This document shows, in pieces, positions 46,027 through 54,269 of a DNA stretch of 64,000 nt. The translations under genes and the position numbers were made by a program. The notes under the pieces are model-generated. The model saw nothing but the letters and a program-made list of their open reading frames with translations, was not told the origin of the DNA and searched no databases. How positions within the stretch are numbered: position 1 is the first letter of the stretch; the number at the start of each line of letters is the position of its first letter. Where the stretch lies: contig CAWFTP010000003.1 of the NCBI GenBank assembly GCA_963818885.1, positions 1,426,001 through 1,490,000 of the forward strand. Reading direction: 5' to 3'. The stretch is from DATFDN01 sp963818885. GTDB lineage: Bacteria > Pseudomonadota > Alphaproteobacteria > Acetobacterales > Acetobacteraceae.

Positions 46027-47244
46027 ATGACCGCGCCGATGCGCGCCTCCTCCAGCCTGCCGCTGCTACTTGGCTTCCTGACGGCGGTCGGGCCGGCGGC
46101 GACGGACATGTACCTGCCCGCCTTTCCGGCGATCGAGGCGGGGTTCGGAGCGCCGGTCGGCTCTGCCCAGTACACGCTCGCGGCCTGGTTCGCCGGCCTC
46201 GCGGTCGGCCAGATCAGCCAGGGCACGCTGTCCGACAGGTTCGGGCGGCGACTGCCGCTGATCGTGTCGACCGCGCTCTTCAGCGCAAGCTGCGTCGCCT
46301 GCGCGCTCGCGCCGAGCATCCTGCTGCTGGCGATCTTCCGCCTGGTCTCCGCCGTCGCCGCGGCGGCGTCGATGGTAATCCCGCGCGCGGTCGTGCGCGA
46401 CCTCGCCGACGGACACGAGGCGGCGATCCTGATGTCGCGGCTGATGCTGGTGATGGGCGCGGCACCCGTCCTCGCCCCCTCCATCGGCGGCGCGGTGCTG
46501 GTGTTCGGCAACTGGCGCTGGATCTTCTGGGTGCTGACCGCGTACGGCCTCACCGCCTTCACGCTGGTGTGGCTGTTCCTGCCCGACACGCTCCCTCGCG
46601 CCCAGCGCGCGCGCCTCGGCCTCGCCGAGCAGCTCCGCCGCTACCGCCTTATCCTGCGGGAGCGCAGCTTCCTTACCAATGTCGCGGTCGGCGGGTTCGG
46701 CACGTTCGGCTTCTTCGCCTATCTCGGCGGTTCCTCGCCTGTGTTCATCGACGGGTTCGGCTTCACGCCGTCGCAGTTCGGTCTGCTGTTCGGCGGCTGC
46801 GCGGCCGGGCTGATCGCTTGTTCGCAGATCAACGCCCGCCTGCTGCCACGGTTTGGCACATTTCGCCTGCTACGCTGGGCGACGCTGGTGGACCTCGGCG
46901 CGACGGCGGTGCTGCTCGCGCTCGCGCTCGCCGGCGTACATCGGGTGCTTGCGGTCCTGCTGCCCGTCTTCGTCTTCGTCAGCACCGCGGGCTTCGTGAA
47001 CCCCAACGCGACGGTCGGTGCGCTGTCGCGGCACGGCGCGCAGGCCGGCAGCGCGTCGGCGCTGATGGGGATGGGGCAGTTCGTCCTCGGTGCGATCAGC
47101 GGGCTATTGGTGGGCGTGCTGACCGACGGCACCGCGCGGGGCATGGCCGGGTTGATGCTGCTCGGCGCCGTCGGCATGGTTGTTGCGGATCGCTGCCGGC
47201 CGCGGCCATATACGGCCGCACCCACACTGGATACACCCGAATGA
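46027..47244 (+). CDS. Bcr/CflA-family multidrug efflux MFS transporter
   Basis: 405 residues with twelve hydrophobic segments. TDMYLPAFPAIEAGFG near residue 30, GQISQGTLSDRFGRRLPLI (motif A) and IPRAVVRDLADGHEAA are distinctive of Bcr/CflA drug:proton antiporters. It starts divergently from the hydroxyacid dehydrogenase operon. Its stop overlaps the ATG of the C26 amidase gene, so they are coupled. Confidence 0.9.
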   Translation: MTAPMRASSSLPLLLGFLTAVGPAATDMYLPAFPAIEAGFGAPVGSAQYTLAAWFAGLAVGQISQGTLSDRFGRRLPLIVSTALFSASCVACALAPSILLLAIFRLVSAVAAAASMVIPRAVVRDLADGHEAAILMSRLMLVMGAAPVLAPSIGGAVLVFGNWRWIFWVLTAYGLTAFTLVWLFLPDTLPRAQRARLGLAEQLRRYRLILRERSFLTNVAVGGFGTFGFFAYLGGSSPVFIDGFGFTPSQFGLLFGGCAAGLIACSQINARLLPRFGTFRLLRWATLVDLGATAVLLALALAGVHRVLAVLLPVFVFVSTAGFVNPNATVGALSRHGAQAGSASALMGMGQFVLGAISGLLVGVLTDGTARGMAGLMLLGAVGMVVADRCRPRPYTAAPTLDTPE

Positions 47245-47987
47245 CGATCATCGTCGGCATCCCCGCCTGCGCGCGCACCCGCAACAACATGCTGTGGCAC
47301 GAGACGCCGGCGCGCTACGCCGCCGCGGTGGAAGGCGGTGCGGGCGCTGTCCCCATCATGATCCCCCCTTCCGGAGAGGGGGCGCTCGCGGTGCTCGACC
47401 GGATCGACGGGCTCCTGGTGCCCGGCAGCCCCAGCAACGTGCATCCCAACCACTACGAGGGCGGCGAGAGCCGGACGCCCGATCTGCACGACCCGGCCCG
47501 CGACGCGACGACGCTGCCGCTGATCCGCGCCGCGATCGCGCGCGGCCTGCCGCTGCTCGCGATCTGCCGCGGCATCCAGGAGCTGAACGTCGCGCTTGGC
47601 GGCACGCTGCACCAGACCGTGCATGACGTGCCGGGCCGGCTCGATCATCGCGGTGGCGAGGGGCCGCTCGAAGTCCGCTACGGCCCCAAGCACGAGGTGA
47701 TGGTGACGGGCCGCCTTGCCCGCATCCTGGGCGCGGTGCGGCTGACGGTGAACTCACTACACGGGCAGGCAATCGAGCGCCCGGCGCCAGGGCTCGCGGT
47801 CGAGGCGACGGCGCCCGATGGCACGCTGGAAGCGGTGCGGGTCGAGAACGCCTGCGGCTTCGCCTACGGCGTTCAGTGGCATCCCGAATGGGGCTATTTC
47901 GAGGACGCGGCGAGCCTCGCCCTGTTCCGCGCCTTCGGCGAGGCGTGCCGGACTTATCAGAAACAGCGTCTGCGGGAGGCGGCATAG
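47241..47987 (+). CDS. Class I glutamine-amidotransferase-like hydrolase (C26, PuuD-like)
   Basis: 248 residues. The nucleophile Cys is in LLAICRGIQELNVALGGTL (about residue 110) and the catalytic His-Glu pair in GVQWHPEW. VGIPACART at the N terminus and LLVPGSPSNVHP fit the gamma-glutamyl-gamma-aminobutyrate hydrolase group, which cleaves gamma-glutamyl conjugates. It is coupled to a Bcr/CflA exporter upstream and an SDR two bases downstream; no puu genes are near, so the substrate is open. Confidence 0.88.
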   Translation: MTIIVGIPACARTRNNMLWHETPARYAAAVEGGAGAVPIMIPPSGEGALAVLDRIDGLLVPGSPSNVHPNHYEGGESRTPDLHDPARDATTLPLIRAAIARGLPLLAICRGIQELNVALGGTLHQTVHDVPGRLDHRGGEGPLEVRYGPKHEVMVTGRLARILGAVRLTVNSLHGQAIERPAPGLAVEATAPDGTLEAVRVENACGFAYGVQWHPEWGYFEDAASLALFRAFGEACRTYQKQRLREAA

Positions 47988-47989
47988 GC

Positions 47990-48751
47990 ATGGACCTCAA
48001 GATCACGGGCAAGCACGCCCTCATCACCGGCGGATCGAAGGGCATCGGCCGCGCATCCGCCGCCGTGCTGGCCGAAGAGGGATGCCATGTCACGCTGGTC
48101 GCGCGCGACAAGGCGACGCTCGACGCCGCCGCGCAGTCGATCCGCGAGCGCCGTCAGGTGACGGTGCGCACGATCGCCGCCGATCTGTCGTCGGACGCCG
48201 CGGTGCGTCGCGTCGCCGAGGAGGCGGGCGAGATCGACATCTTGGTGAACAACGCGGGCGCGATCCCGCCGGGCGATGTGGTCTCTGTCAATGACGAGAC
48301 GCTGCGCCGTGCGTGGGATCTGAAGGTGTTCGGCTTCATCTCCTTCTGCCGCGCGATCTATCCACGCATGGCGGCGCGCAAATCGGGCGTGATTGTCAAC
48401 GTCATCGGCGCGGCCGGGGAGAAGTTTCCGCCGGGCTACATCGCCGGGGCCGCCGGCAACGCCGCGCTGATGGGCTTCACCCGCGCGCTTGGTCACCAGG
48501 CTCCCGCCGACGGGCTGCGCGTCGTCGGCATCAATCCGGGACCGGTGGCGACCGACCGGCTCATCATGTTGCAGAAAGACCGCGCGGCGAAGACGCTTGG
48601 CGATCCCGAACGCTGGAGCGAGCTCTTCGCCACCATGCCGTTCGGCCGCGCGGCCAGCCCGGAGGAGATCGCCAACGCGGTGGCGTTCCTCGCCAGCCCG
48701 GCCTCGGGCTACACCTCGGGAACGATCCTGACGATTGACGGTGGCGGCTGA
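47990..48751 (+). CDS. Short-chain dehydrogenase-like protein with atypical active site
   Basis: 253 residues from the ATG at 47990. The NAD(P) motif GGSKGIGRA, NNAG and the closing ILTIDGGG are those of classical SDRs. The usual Tyr-X3-Lys is not seen: the corresponding stretch is PPGYIAGAAGNAALMGF, with a Gly or Ala where Lys belongs. A small SDR subgroup shows this same pattern, so it may be a natural variant with altered chemistry. Third gene of the efflux/amidase operon. Confidence 0.85.
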   Translation: MDLKITGKHALITGGSKGIGRASAAVLAEEGCHVTLVARDKATLDAAAQSIRERRQVTVRTIAADLSSDAAVRRVAEEAGEIDILVNNAGAIPPGDVVSVNDETLRRAWDLKVFGFISFCRAIYPRMAARKSGVIVNVIGAAGEKFPPGYIAGAAGNAALMGFTRALGHQAPADGLRVVGINPGPVATDRLIMLQKDRAAKTLGDPERWSELFATMPFGRAASPEEIANAVAFLASPASGYTSGTILTIDGGG

Positions 48752-48871
48752 AACCTAAAACTCATCCCGCTCCGGCGGATGATTGCCAGGGGGACGGGGA
48801 GTTGCCGGGTCTTTTCCATTGCCGCTGTACTACGCCACTGCTAGCTTCGATACTGGCCTGGAAGGTGGCAC

Positions 48872-49849
48872 ATGGCTTCTCAGACCTTGTTCCCGCTCAG
48901 CGGTCGGCGCGTGTTCGTCGCCGGCCACGGGGGGATGGTTGGTTCGGCGCTAATGCGCCGTCTCGGCCAGGAGGTACGCCAGGTCCTCACCGCAAGCCGG
49001 GAGACGCTCGATCTGCGCGACCAGTCGGCAGTTGGCCGGTGGTTCGACGAAAATCGTCCCGATGCGGTCTTCGTCGCCGCCGCCCGCGTGGGCGGCATCC
49101 ACGAAAACTCCACGTATCCCGCTGAATTCATCTACGACAATCTCGCGATAGCCACCAACGTCATCGAAGCGTCGCGCCGGTCTGGCGTTGCGAAGCTGAT
49201 GTATCTGGGCTCCTCCTGCATCTATCCTCGCCTGGCGCCGCAGCCGATCCCAGAAAGCGCGTTGCTGACCGGCCCGCTCGAACCGACCAACGAATCATAC
49301 GCCATCGCCAAGATCGCCGGCTTGAAGCTCTGCCAGGCCTATCGCCGCCAATATGGCTGCGACTTCGTCTCGGTGATGCCAACGAATCTCTACGGTCCGA
49401 ACGACAATTTCGACTTGCTCTCAAGCCACGTCTTGCCGGCGCTGATGGCGAAGATCGATGCCGCTGTCCGGGAAGGGAGCGAGGCCGTCGAGATCTGGGG
49501 AAGCGGGAAACCTCGACGCGAGTTCCTGCACGTCGATGACCTCGCCGATGCGGCGGTGTTCCTGATGCAGAACTGGTCGGGGTCGGAGCCGGTCAATATC
49601 GGGACTGGTTCGGACGTGACGATCATGGAACTTGCCCGCCAGATCGGCCTCGTTGTCGGCTTCAAGGGCCGGTTCGTGTTCGATGCCTCGAAGCCCGACG
49701 GCACCCCACGCAAATTGCTCGACGTATCCAGGCTGCTTGGGCTCGGCTGGCGGCCACGAATTGGTCTCGAGGCGGGCATACGCGACACCTACGACTGGTA
49801 TAGCACCTCAGGACGGCAAGCCCGGCGCACGCGGGATCGCAGCAGCTAG
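48872..49849 (+). CDS. fcl: GDP-L-fucose synthase
   Basis: 325 residues. It has the NADP fold VFVAGHGGMVGSAL, AARVGGIHENSTYPAEFI, the catalytic Ser/Cys region GSSCIYPRLAPQPIPES and the Tyr-X3-Lys in SYAIAKIAGLK, all typical of WcaG/Fcl. It epimerises and reduces GDP-4-keto-6-deoxy-mannose to GDP-L-fucose. The preceding enzyme, GDP-mannose 4,6-dehydratase, is not in the window. A fucosyltransferase-like protein at 61.6 kb could use its product. It converges on the FkbM fusion gene, with a four-base overlap of stops. Confidence 0.92.
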   Translation: MASQTLFPLSGRRVFVAGHGGMVGSALMRRLGQEVRQVLTASRETLDLRDQSAVGRWFDENRPDAVFVAAARVGGIHENSTYPAEFIYDNLAIATNVIEASRRSGVAKLMYLGSSCIYPRLAPQPIPESALLTGPLEPTNESYAIAKIAGLKLCQAYRRQYGCDFVSVMPTNLYGPNDNFDLLSSHVLPALMAKIDAAVREGSEAVEIWGSGKPRREFLHVDDLADAAVFLMQNWSGSEPVNIGTGSDVTIMELARQIGLVVGFKGRFVFDASKPDGTPRKLLDVSRLLGLGWRPRIGLEAGIRDTYDWYSTSGRQARRTRDRSS

Positions 49850-51249
49850 ACGGACTTGCCGAGGATGAGCCGTTCCAACCGCTCCTGGTCGATCGGCGCC
49901 TCTCGCGTTGCGTGGCGCAGGCTGAGGTAGTCCTGCCGGTCCCTCCCGATCTTGTCCGCCGCCACCGAATGGCTCCAGCGGAACTGTCGCAAGATCACGT
50001 CGCCCACGTGAAACATAAGGCAGAAGTTGAAATAGACTTCGTAGTCCGATGCGCCCCGGTCGCCGTCCGCCGGATCGACTGCCTCGAGGTAGGCTCTCCA
50101 GAAAGGCCTTCCGGCGTGCTGCGCCTCGACCTCCCGGTGAAGCTCGTCGAGCCAGCTTCGCTTGAGCAACATGCAATCGGCAATGCCGGAGTAGGCGAAC
50201 ATGCGGTGCAATTTGGGGTGGAGCCGGGCCATGTGCTCGAAGTATGCCGGATGGTACTCGTCGCCAAAGTTGACGATCACGCGGCGATCCTGGATGAACC
50301 GACAAGGCTGAAGGAACAACGTGAAGGGTTCGACCGCGAGCACGTGTTCCAGACAGCCCCGGTTCATCGCCGGAAAATGCAGCCTAATGAGCTGCTGCAG
50401 ATACGACCGGCTCGCCTCGAACGGAAACTTCCGTTCATCGACAAAGCGCGCGCCGGCGACTCCCGGATCGCGCGCGCCCACCACATACACGTGCCGCACG
50501 TCCTGCACGTAGCTCCGGACCGACCGCACGCAGAGCCCTAGCGTCTCCTCGTCACGCGGCTCAAATGGGATCATCACATCGATCAGCTCGCGCGTGTTCT
50601 CGTAGATCGCATCCTGCTGCCACCGTGCGGGGTCGATCTGCGTGCACCGACGGAACCCGCGCGAGGTCAGGAAGTCTTCGACGTCGGTGAACAGGCATTG
50701 GCCGTGATAGATCGGCCGGTGGGAGACCTCGGTGTAGATGTACCGGATCTTGTCGAGCAGCGCGCCCGCCAACTCCAGGGCAAGGAGCTCGGCTCCCTGG
50801 AGGTCCATCCAGACGAAGTCGATCGTGTCGATTCCGAGCCCCTCGCATAGCTCGTCGAGCCGCACGCACTCGACCTCGATCGTGTTCTGCACGTAGCTTT
50901 CTATCGGGTAGTCCCCATTGGCCACGAACAGAGAGCTCGCGCCGGGATTCCCGTCCGCCCAACTGGTGACCGTTCGCGCCGGATCGGTCGGGTAGAAAAG
51001 ACTGCGGCCGGTATAGGAGTTGATTGCCTTGTCGACGAGGCGAAGCCGGGGATGGCGGGCGACGTTACGCCGGCATGCTTCCAGGGTCGCAGGATTGCAC
51101 TCGATCGCGACCACCTCCGCCTCCGGAAACAGGTTGGCAAGCTCAAGTGCCTGGCGAGCGTCGCGCGAGCCGATGTCAAAGACTGTCGCGAACGTGTGGA
51201 AATCGACGCCTCTCAAGCCGAGAAATTTTGCCAAGCTCCCAATCATCAC
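49846..51249 (-). CDS. FkbM methyltransferase fused to DUF6492-like domain
   Basis: 467 residues. Residues about 15-215 are an FkbM-type SAM methyltransferase (FDIGSRDARQALELANL, VVAIECNPATLEAC, RLDELCEGLGIDTIDFVWMD). Residues about 228-460 begin a second domain, DVMIPFEPRDEETLGLCVRS, with FVDERKFPF, NFGDEYHPAYFEHM and YFNFCLMF, resembling the DUF6492 glycosyltransferase-like family. FkbM enzymes O-methylate sugars or natural products, so a single protein may both add or recognise and methylate a sugar. No membrane segment. Divergent from the PrsT-like gene. Confidence 0.8.
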   Translation of the reverse strand: MMIGSLAKFLGLRGVDFHTFATVFDIGSRDARQALELANLFPEAEVVAIECNPATLEACRRNVARHPRLRLVDKAINSYTGRSLFYPTDPARTVTSWADGNPGASSLFVANGDYPIESYVQNTIEVECVRLDELCEGLGIDTIDFVWMDLQGAELLALELAGALLDKIRYIYTEVSHRPIYHGQCLFTDVEDFLTSRGFRRCTQIDPARWQQDAIYENTRELIDVMIPFEPRDEETLGLCVRSVRSYVQDVRHVYVVGARDPGVAGARFVDERKFPFEASRSYLQQLIRLHFPAMNRGCLEHVLAVEPFTLFLQPCRFIQDRRVIVNFGDEYHPAYFEHMARLHPKLHRMFAYSGIADCMLLKRSWLDELHREVEAQHAGRPFWRAYLEAVDPADGDRGASDYEVYFNFCLMFHVGDVILRQFRWSHSVAADKIGRDRQDYLSLRHATREAPIDQERLERLILGKSV

Positions 51250-51427
51250 GACGCCTTCCGCCGGTCACCTCACCTTGCGGGCAGGTTAGCGGCCGTTGCC
51301 GAACTCGTTCAACAAAAGGCTGCCGGACCGCTGACATGACGTGATCTTAAGCCAACAGAAGGCGGCGCCGTGGGATATGAAATGGTGCCGTTATATTAGC
51401 GTCCCCCGGGTCGAGTTGAGGTGGCAC

Positions 51428-54197
51428 GTGAGCAATCGCATCTGCTTGTTGCTGCAAGCCACGGTCGTGCTCGGCGGCATCGCCCTCTGCTCGCCGGCGG
51501 GAATGGCCGCCGACAAGCTCGCCACCGCCCAGGCGGCGATCCAGGCGGGTGACCTGCGCTCCGCGGCGGCCGATCTTCACGCCCTGCTTCGCCAGGACCC
51601 GCAAAATGCCGCCGCCCGGTACAAGTTGGCGAGAGTTCGAGCTCGGGCTCAACGACCCGGTCGCCGCCGAGCGTGACGCCCGAGCCGCCGAACAGCGCGG
51701 ATACGACGCCAACAAGACGCTGCTGGTGATCGGCCAAGCGTTGCTAGCACAGAATCGGTTCACCGATCTGCTGAAGCAGCTCGAACCCAAGGGCAAGGAC
51801 CCCGCGATGGATGCCGAGATCCTGGCGCTGCGCGGCCAAGCGCAGGTCCGTCTCGGCAAGGCCGACGATGCCCGGGCGAGCTTCCATCAGGCCGAGACGC
51901 TGGATCCCAAGGTTGTCGAAGCCTGGGTTTCGGACGCCCTCCTCGCGTACGGTCAGAAAGACTATGCAACCGCTTCTGATCGGATCGAGCACGCCCTTTC
52001 CGCCGATCCCAAGGCGCTGAAGGCAATTGTGCTGAAGGCGATGGTGCTGCGGCGGCAGGGCGACATAGCGGGAGCGAAGGCGCTGCTCGACCAGGCGATC
52101 GCCGATCAGCCGCCGGCGGCGCTGGCGCGGCTGGAGCGGGCCAGTATCCTGACGGTCACGGGCAAGGCATCGGAAGCACAGGAAGACCTCAAGGTTGTGC
52201 TGAAGGATATGCCTGGGAACCGGCGCGCGCTCTTCCTGCAGGTCGAGGTGCTGCACGAGCTGCACGACGATCAGGCCGCCGAGGCGCTGCTGGATCGGAT
52301 GCAGCCGATGGCTACGGCCTTTCCCTATCTCTTGTACAAACAGGCGCAGGTCCAGGAGGCCCTGGGCGAGCTGAGCCAGGCAGAGGACACCGCCGCGAAA
52401 TATATCGCGCGGGTGCCCGACGACCTGGACGGTTACAAGTTGCTCGCCGGCTTATACACCAAGGCTGGCCGGCCCGATCAGGCGATCGCGCCACTTAAGC
52501 AAGCGGTGGAAGCCGGCAGGGCGGATGCTGAGAGCTACACCATGCTCGGCCGCAACTACAGCGCCACGGGCCAGCAAGAGGCCGCCGCCGCTGCCTTCGC
52601 CAAAGCCGCCGAGTTGGCCCCCGGCAACGTCGCCGGAGAAATCGTTCTCGCTAAGGCGCTCGTCGACAGCGGTCAGCCGGGCAACGCCCTCGCGGTGCTG
52701 GAGCGCGCGCTTCAAAAGGAACCGGCCAACGCCGTCGTGCAGGAAGCATTGGTAGGCGCCGCTCTCGCGACCGGGGATATCGACCAGGCCGACAGCGCGC
52801 TCCTCAAGGTCACCCAAGCGGGAGGCGACGCCACGGAGGTGCAAGAGCTTACCGCCAAGGTGCAACTCGCCCGCCTCGATGTGGTGGGCGCGGAGGTGAC
52901 GCTCGACAAGCTTATCAAGTCCAACCCCGACTATGCGCCGGCGAAGGTCACCCTTGCCCGCGCCTACATGATGCAAGGGCGGGACGACAGGGCCGAGGCC
53001 CTGCTCGGTGCCGTGCTCAAGCAATCCCCGAATGCCGAACCGGCGCTGACCTTGCTGCTGAACGAGCAGCTTCGGGCGCGGCGTGTACCGGCGGCGGTAT
53101 CGCTCATGGAGCGCGCCCATCAGGCGGCACCTAGCGACCTCGCCGTGACCGAGCGGCTCGGCGACCTCTATATCCGGGCGGGGATGCCGCAGAAGGCGCT
53201 GGACCTGGCAAGCGCGGCGCAACCCGCGGACGGGCAGCCCAACCGGCAAATGCTGTTGCTTACGGCGAATGGCCAGTTGGCCCTCAAGCAGCCGGCGCAG
53301 GCCCGGGATACCTTGGCCAAGCTGGTGGCACTCGCTCCCCGAGATGTCGGCCTGCGCCATCGGCTCGCGGAAATCGAGGCGCAGGCGGGCGACTATGAAG
53401 CGGCACGGAACCTCATCAAGGAGGGCATGCGGGCGACGCCACGGGTCTACTCGCTCTATCTGGACTATGCGCTGGTCGACCTGAAGTCCTCCGGACTGTC
53501 CTCGGCGCTTGTCACGGCCGAGCTGCTGCGGAAGGCCGATCTCGGGTACCCCGACCTCAACGCGCTCAAAGGCGATATCTACATGGCGGCGGGAAAGCCG
53601 GATGACGCGATCAATGCCTATGAGGAGGCGATGCAGGCGGCGCCTTCGGCGCAACTGACGGAGCGGATCGCGAAAGCCTATGTCCGGGCGGGACAGCCCG
53701 AGAAGGCGCGGGCCGCTCTCGCGGCATGGACGGCGCACCACCCGGATGACCTGCCCGCCCTGACCACCATGAGCGAACTCGACCTCAACGCCGGCAAGCT
53801 CGACGACGCCGAAAGTGCGTTCAAGGCTATACTAGCCAAGCAGCCGCTCAATGCCGCGGCGCTGAACGGGCTTGCTCGCGTGTACGACCGCCGCGGTGAC
53901 CCGCGGGCGCGCGAGATGGCGGAGAAGGCCTTCCTGCTCGCTCCTACGGCACAGAACGCCGACACGTATGGCTGGATTCTGACCCGTAGCGGCAATGCCG
54001 CGCGCGGCGTGCTGGTGCTGCGTCAGGCCGTGCCGCTCAGCCCGAACATCGGATATCACCTCGGGGTGGCACTGAACGACACCGGCCAGAAGGAGGACGC
54101 GGTGAGGGTGCTGAACGCTGTCGTCGCAACAAAAGCGGACTTCTCCCAAAAGGCGGATGCGCGCAAGCTCCTCGAGCAGATCACGAAGGGTTCCTAG
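51428..54197 (+). CDS. prsT: PrsT-like TPR protein of the PEP-CTERM/exosortase system (one frameshift)
   Basis: About 922 residues after repair. A signal peptide (NRICLLLQATVVLGGIALCS, cut after GMA) follows GTG at 51428. The early LLRQDPQNAAARYKLA lies in one frame, and after a break near 51634 the next frame continues FELGLNDPVAAERDARAAE. From there to the end are some twenty TPR-like helix pairs, such as AWVSDALLAYGQKDYATASD and AETLDPKVVEAW. Length, export signal and repeats match PrsT, the TPR protein found beside exosortase XrtA. Likely periplasmic, in polysaccharide or sorting assembly. ATG at 51377 is an alternative start. Confidence 0.82.
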
Positions 54198-54218
54198 GCG
54201 TCGAAACAGGCTTGTCGA

Positions 54219-54247
54219 TTGCACCTGGGAGCAGGCAACTTTACTAT
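54219..54247 (+). promoter_or_regulatory. Sigma-70-like promoter before the OGT fusion gene
   Basis: TTGCAC (54219-54224), a 17-base spacer and TACTAT (54242-54247) give a good housekeeping promoter in the 72-base gap after PrsT. Transcription would start near 54254, close to the ATG at 54270, giving a very short leader. Sequence match only. Confidence 0.45.
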
Positions 54248-54269
54248 CCGCGCGTGACGGGCCGGTGAC

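Noticed and set aside
44967..46589. 540-residue version of the D-2-hydroxyacid dehydrogenase
   Set aside because: The upstream 217 codons are antisense to the Bcr/CflA gene; ATG 45938 has a good ribosome site and the correct family N terminus.
48765..48790. Possible terminator hairpin after the second SDR
   Set aside because: Short stem (TCATCC/GGATGA) with no T-tract downstream.
51420..51445. Sigma-54-like TGGCAC at the prsT start, with a similar TGGCAC just before the fcl start
   Set aside because: The required TTGC at the -12 position is absent in both, and the motif lies at the start codon itself; GGTGG more simply serves as ribosome site.
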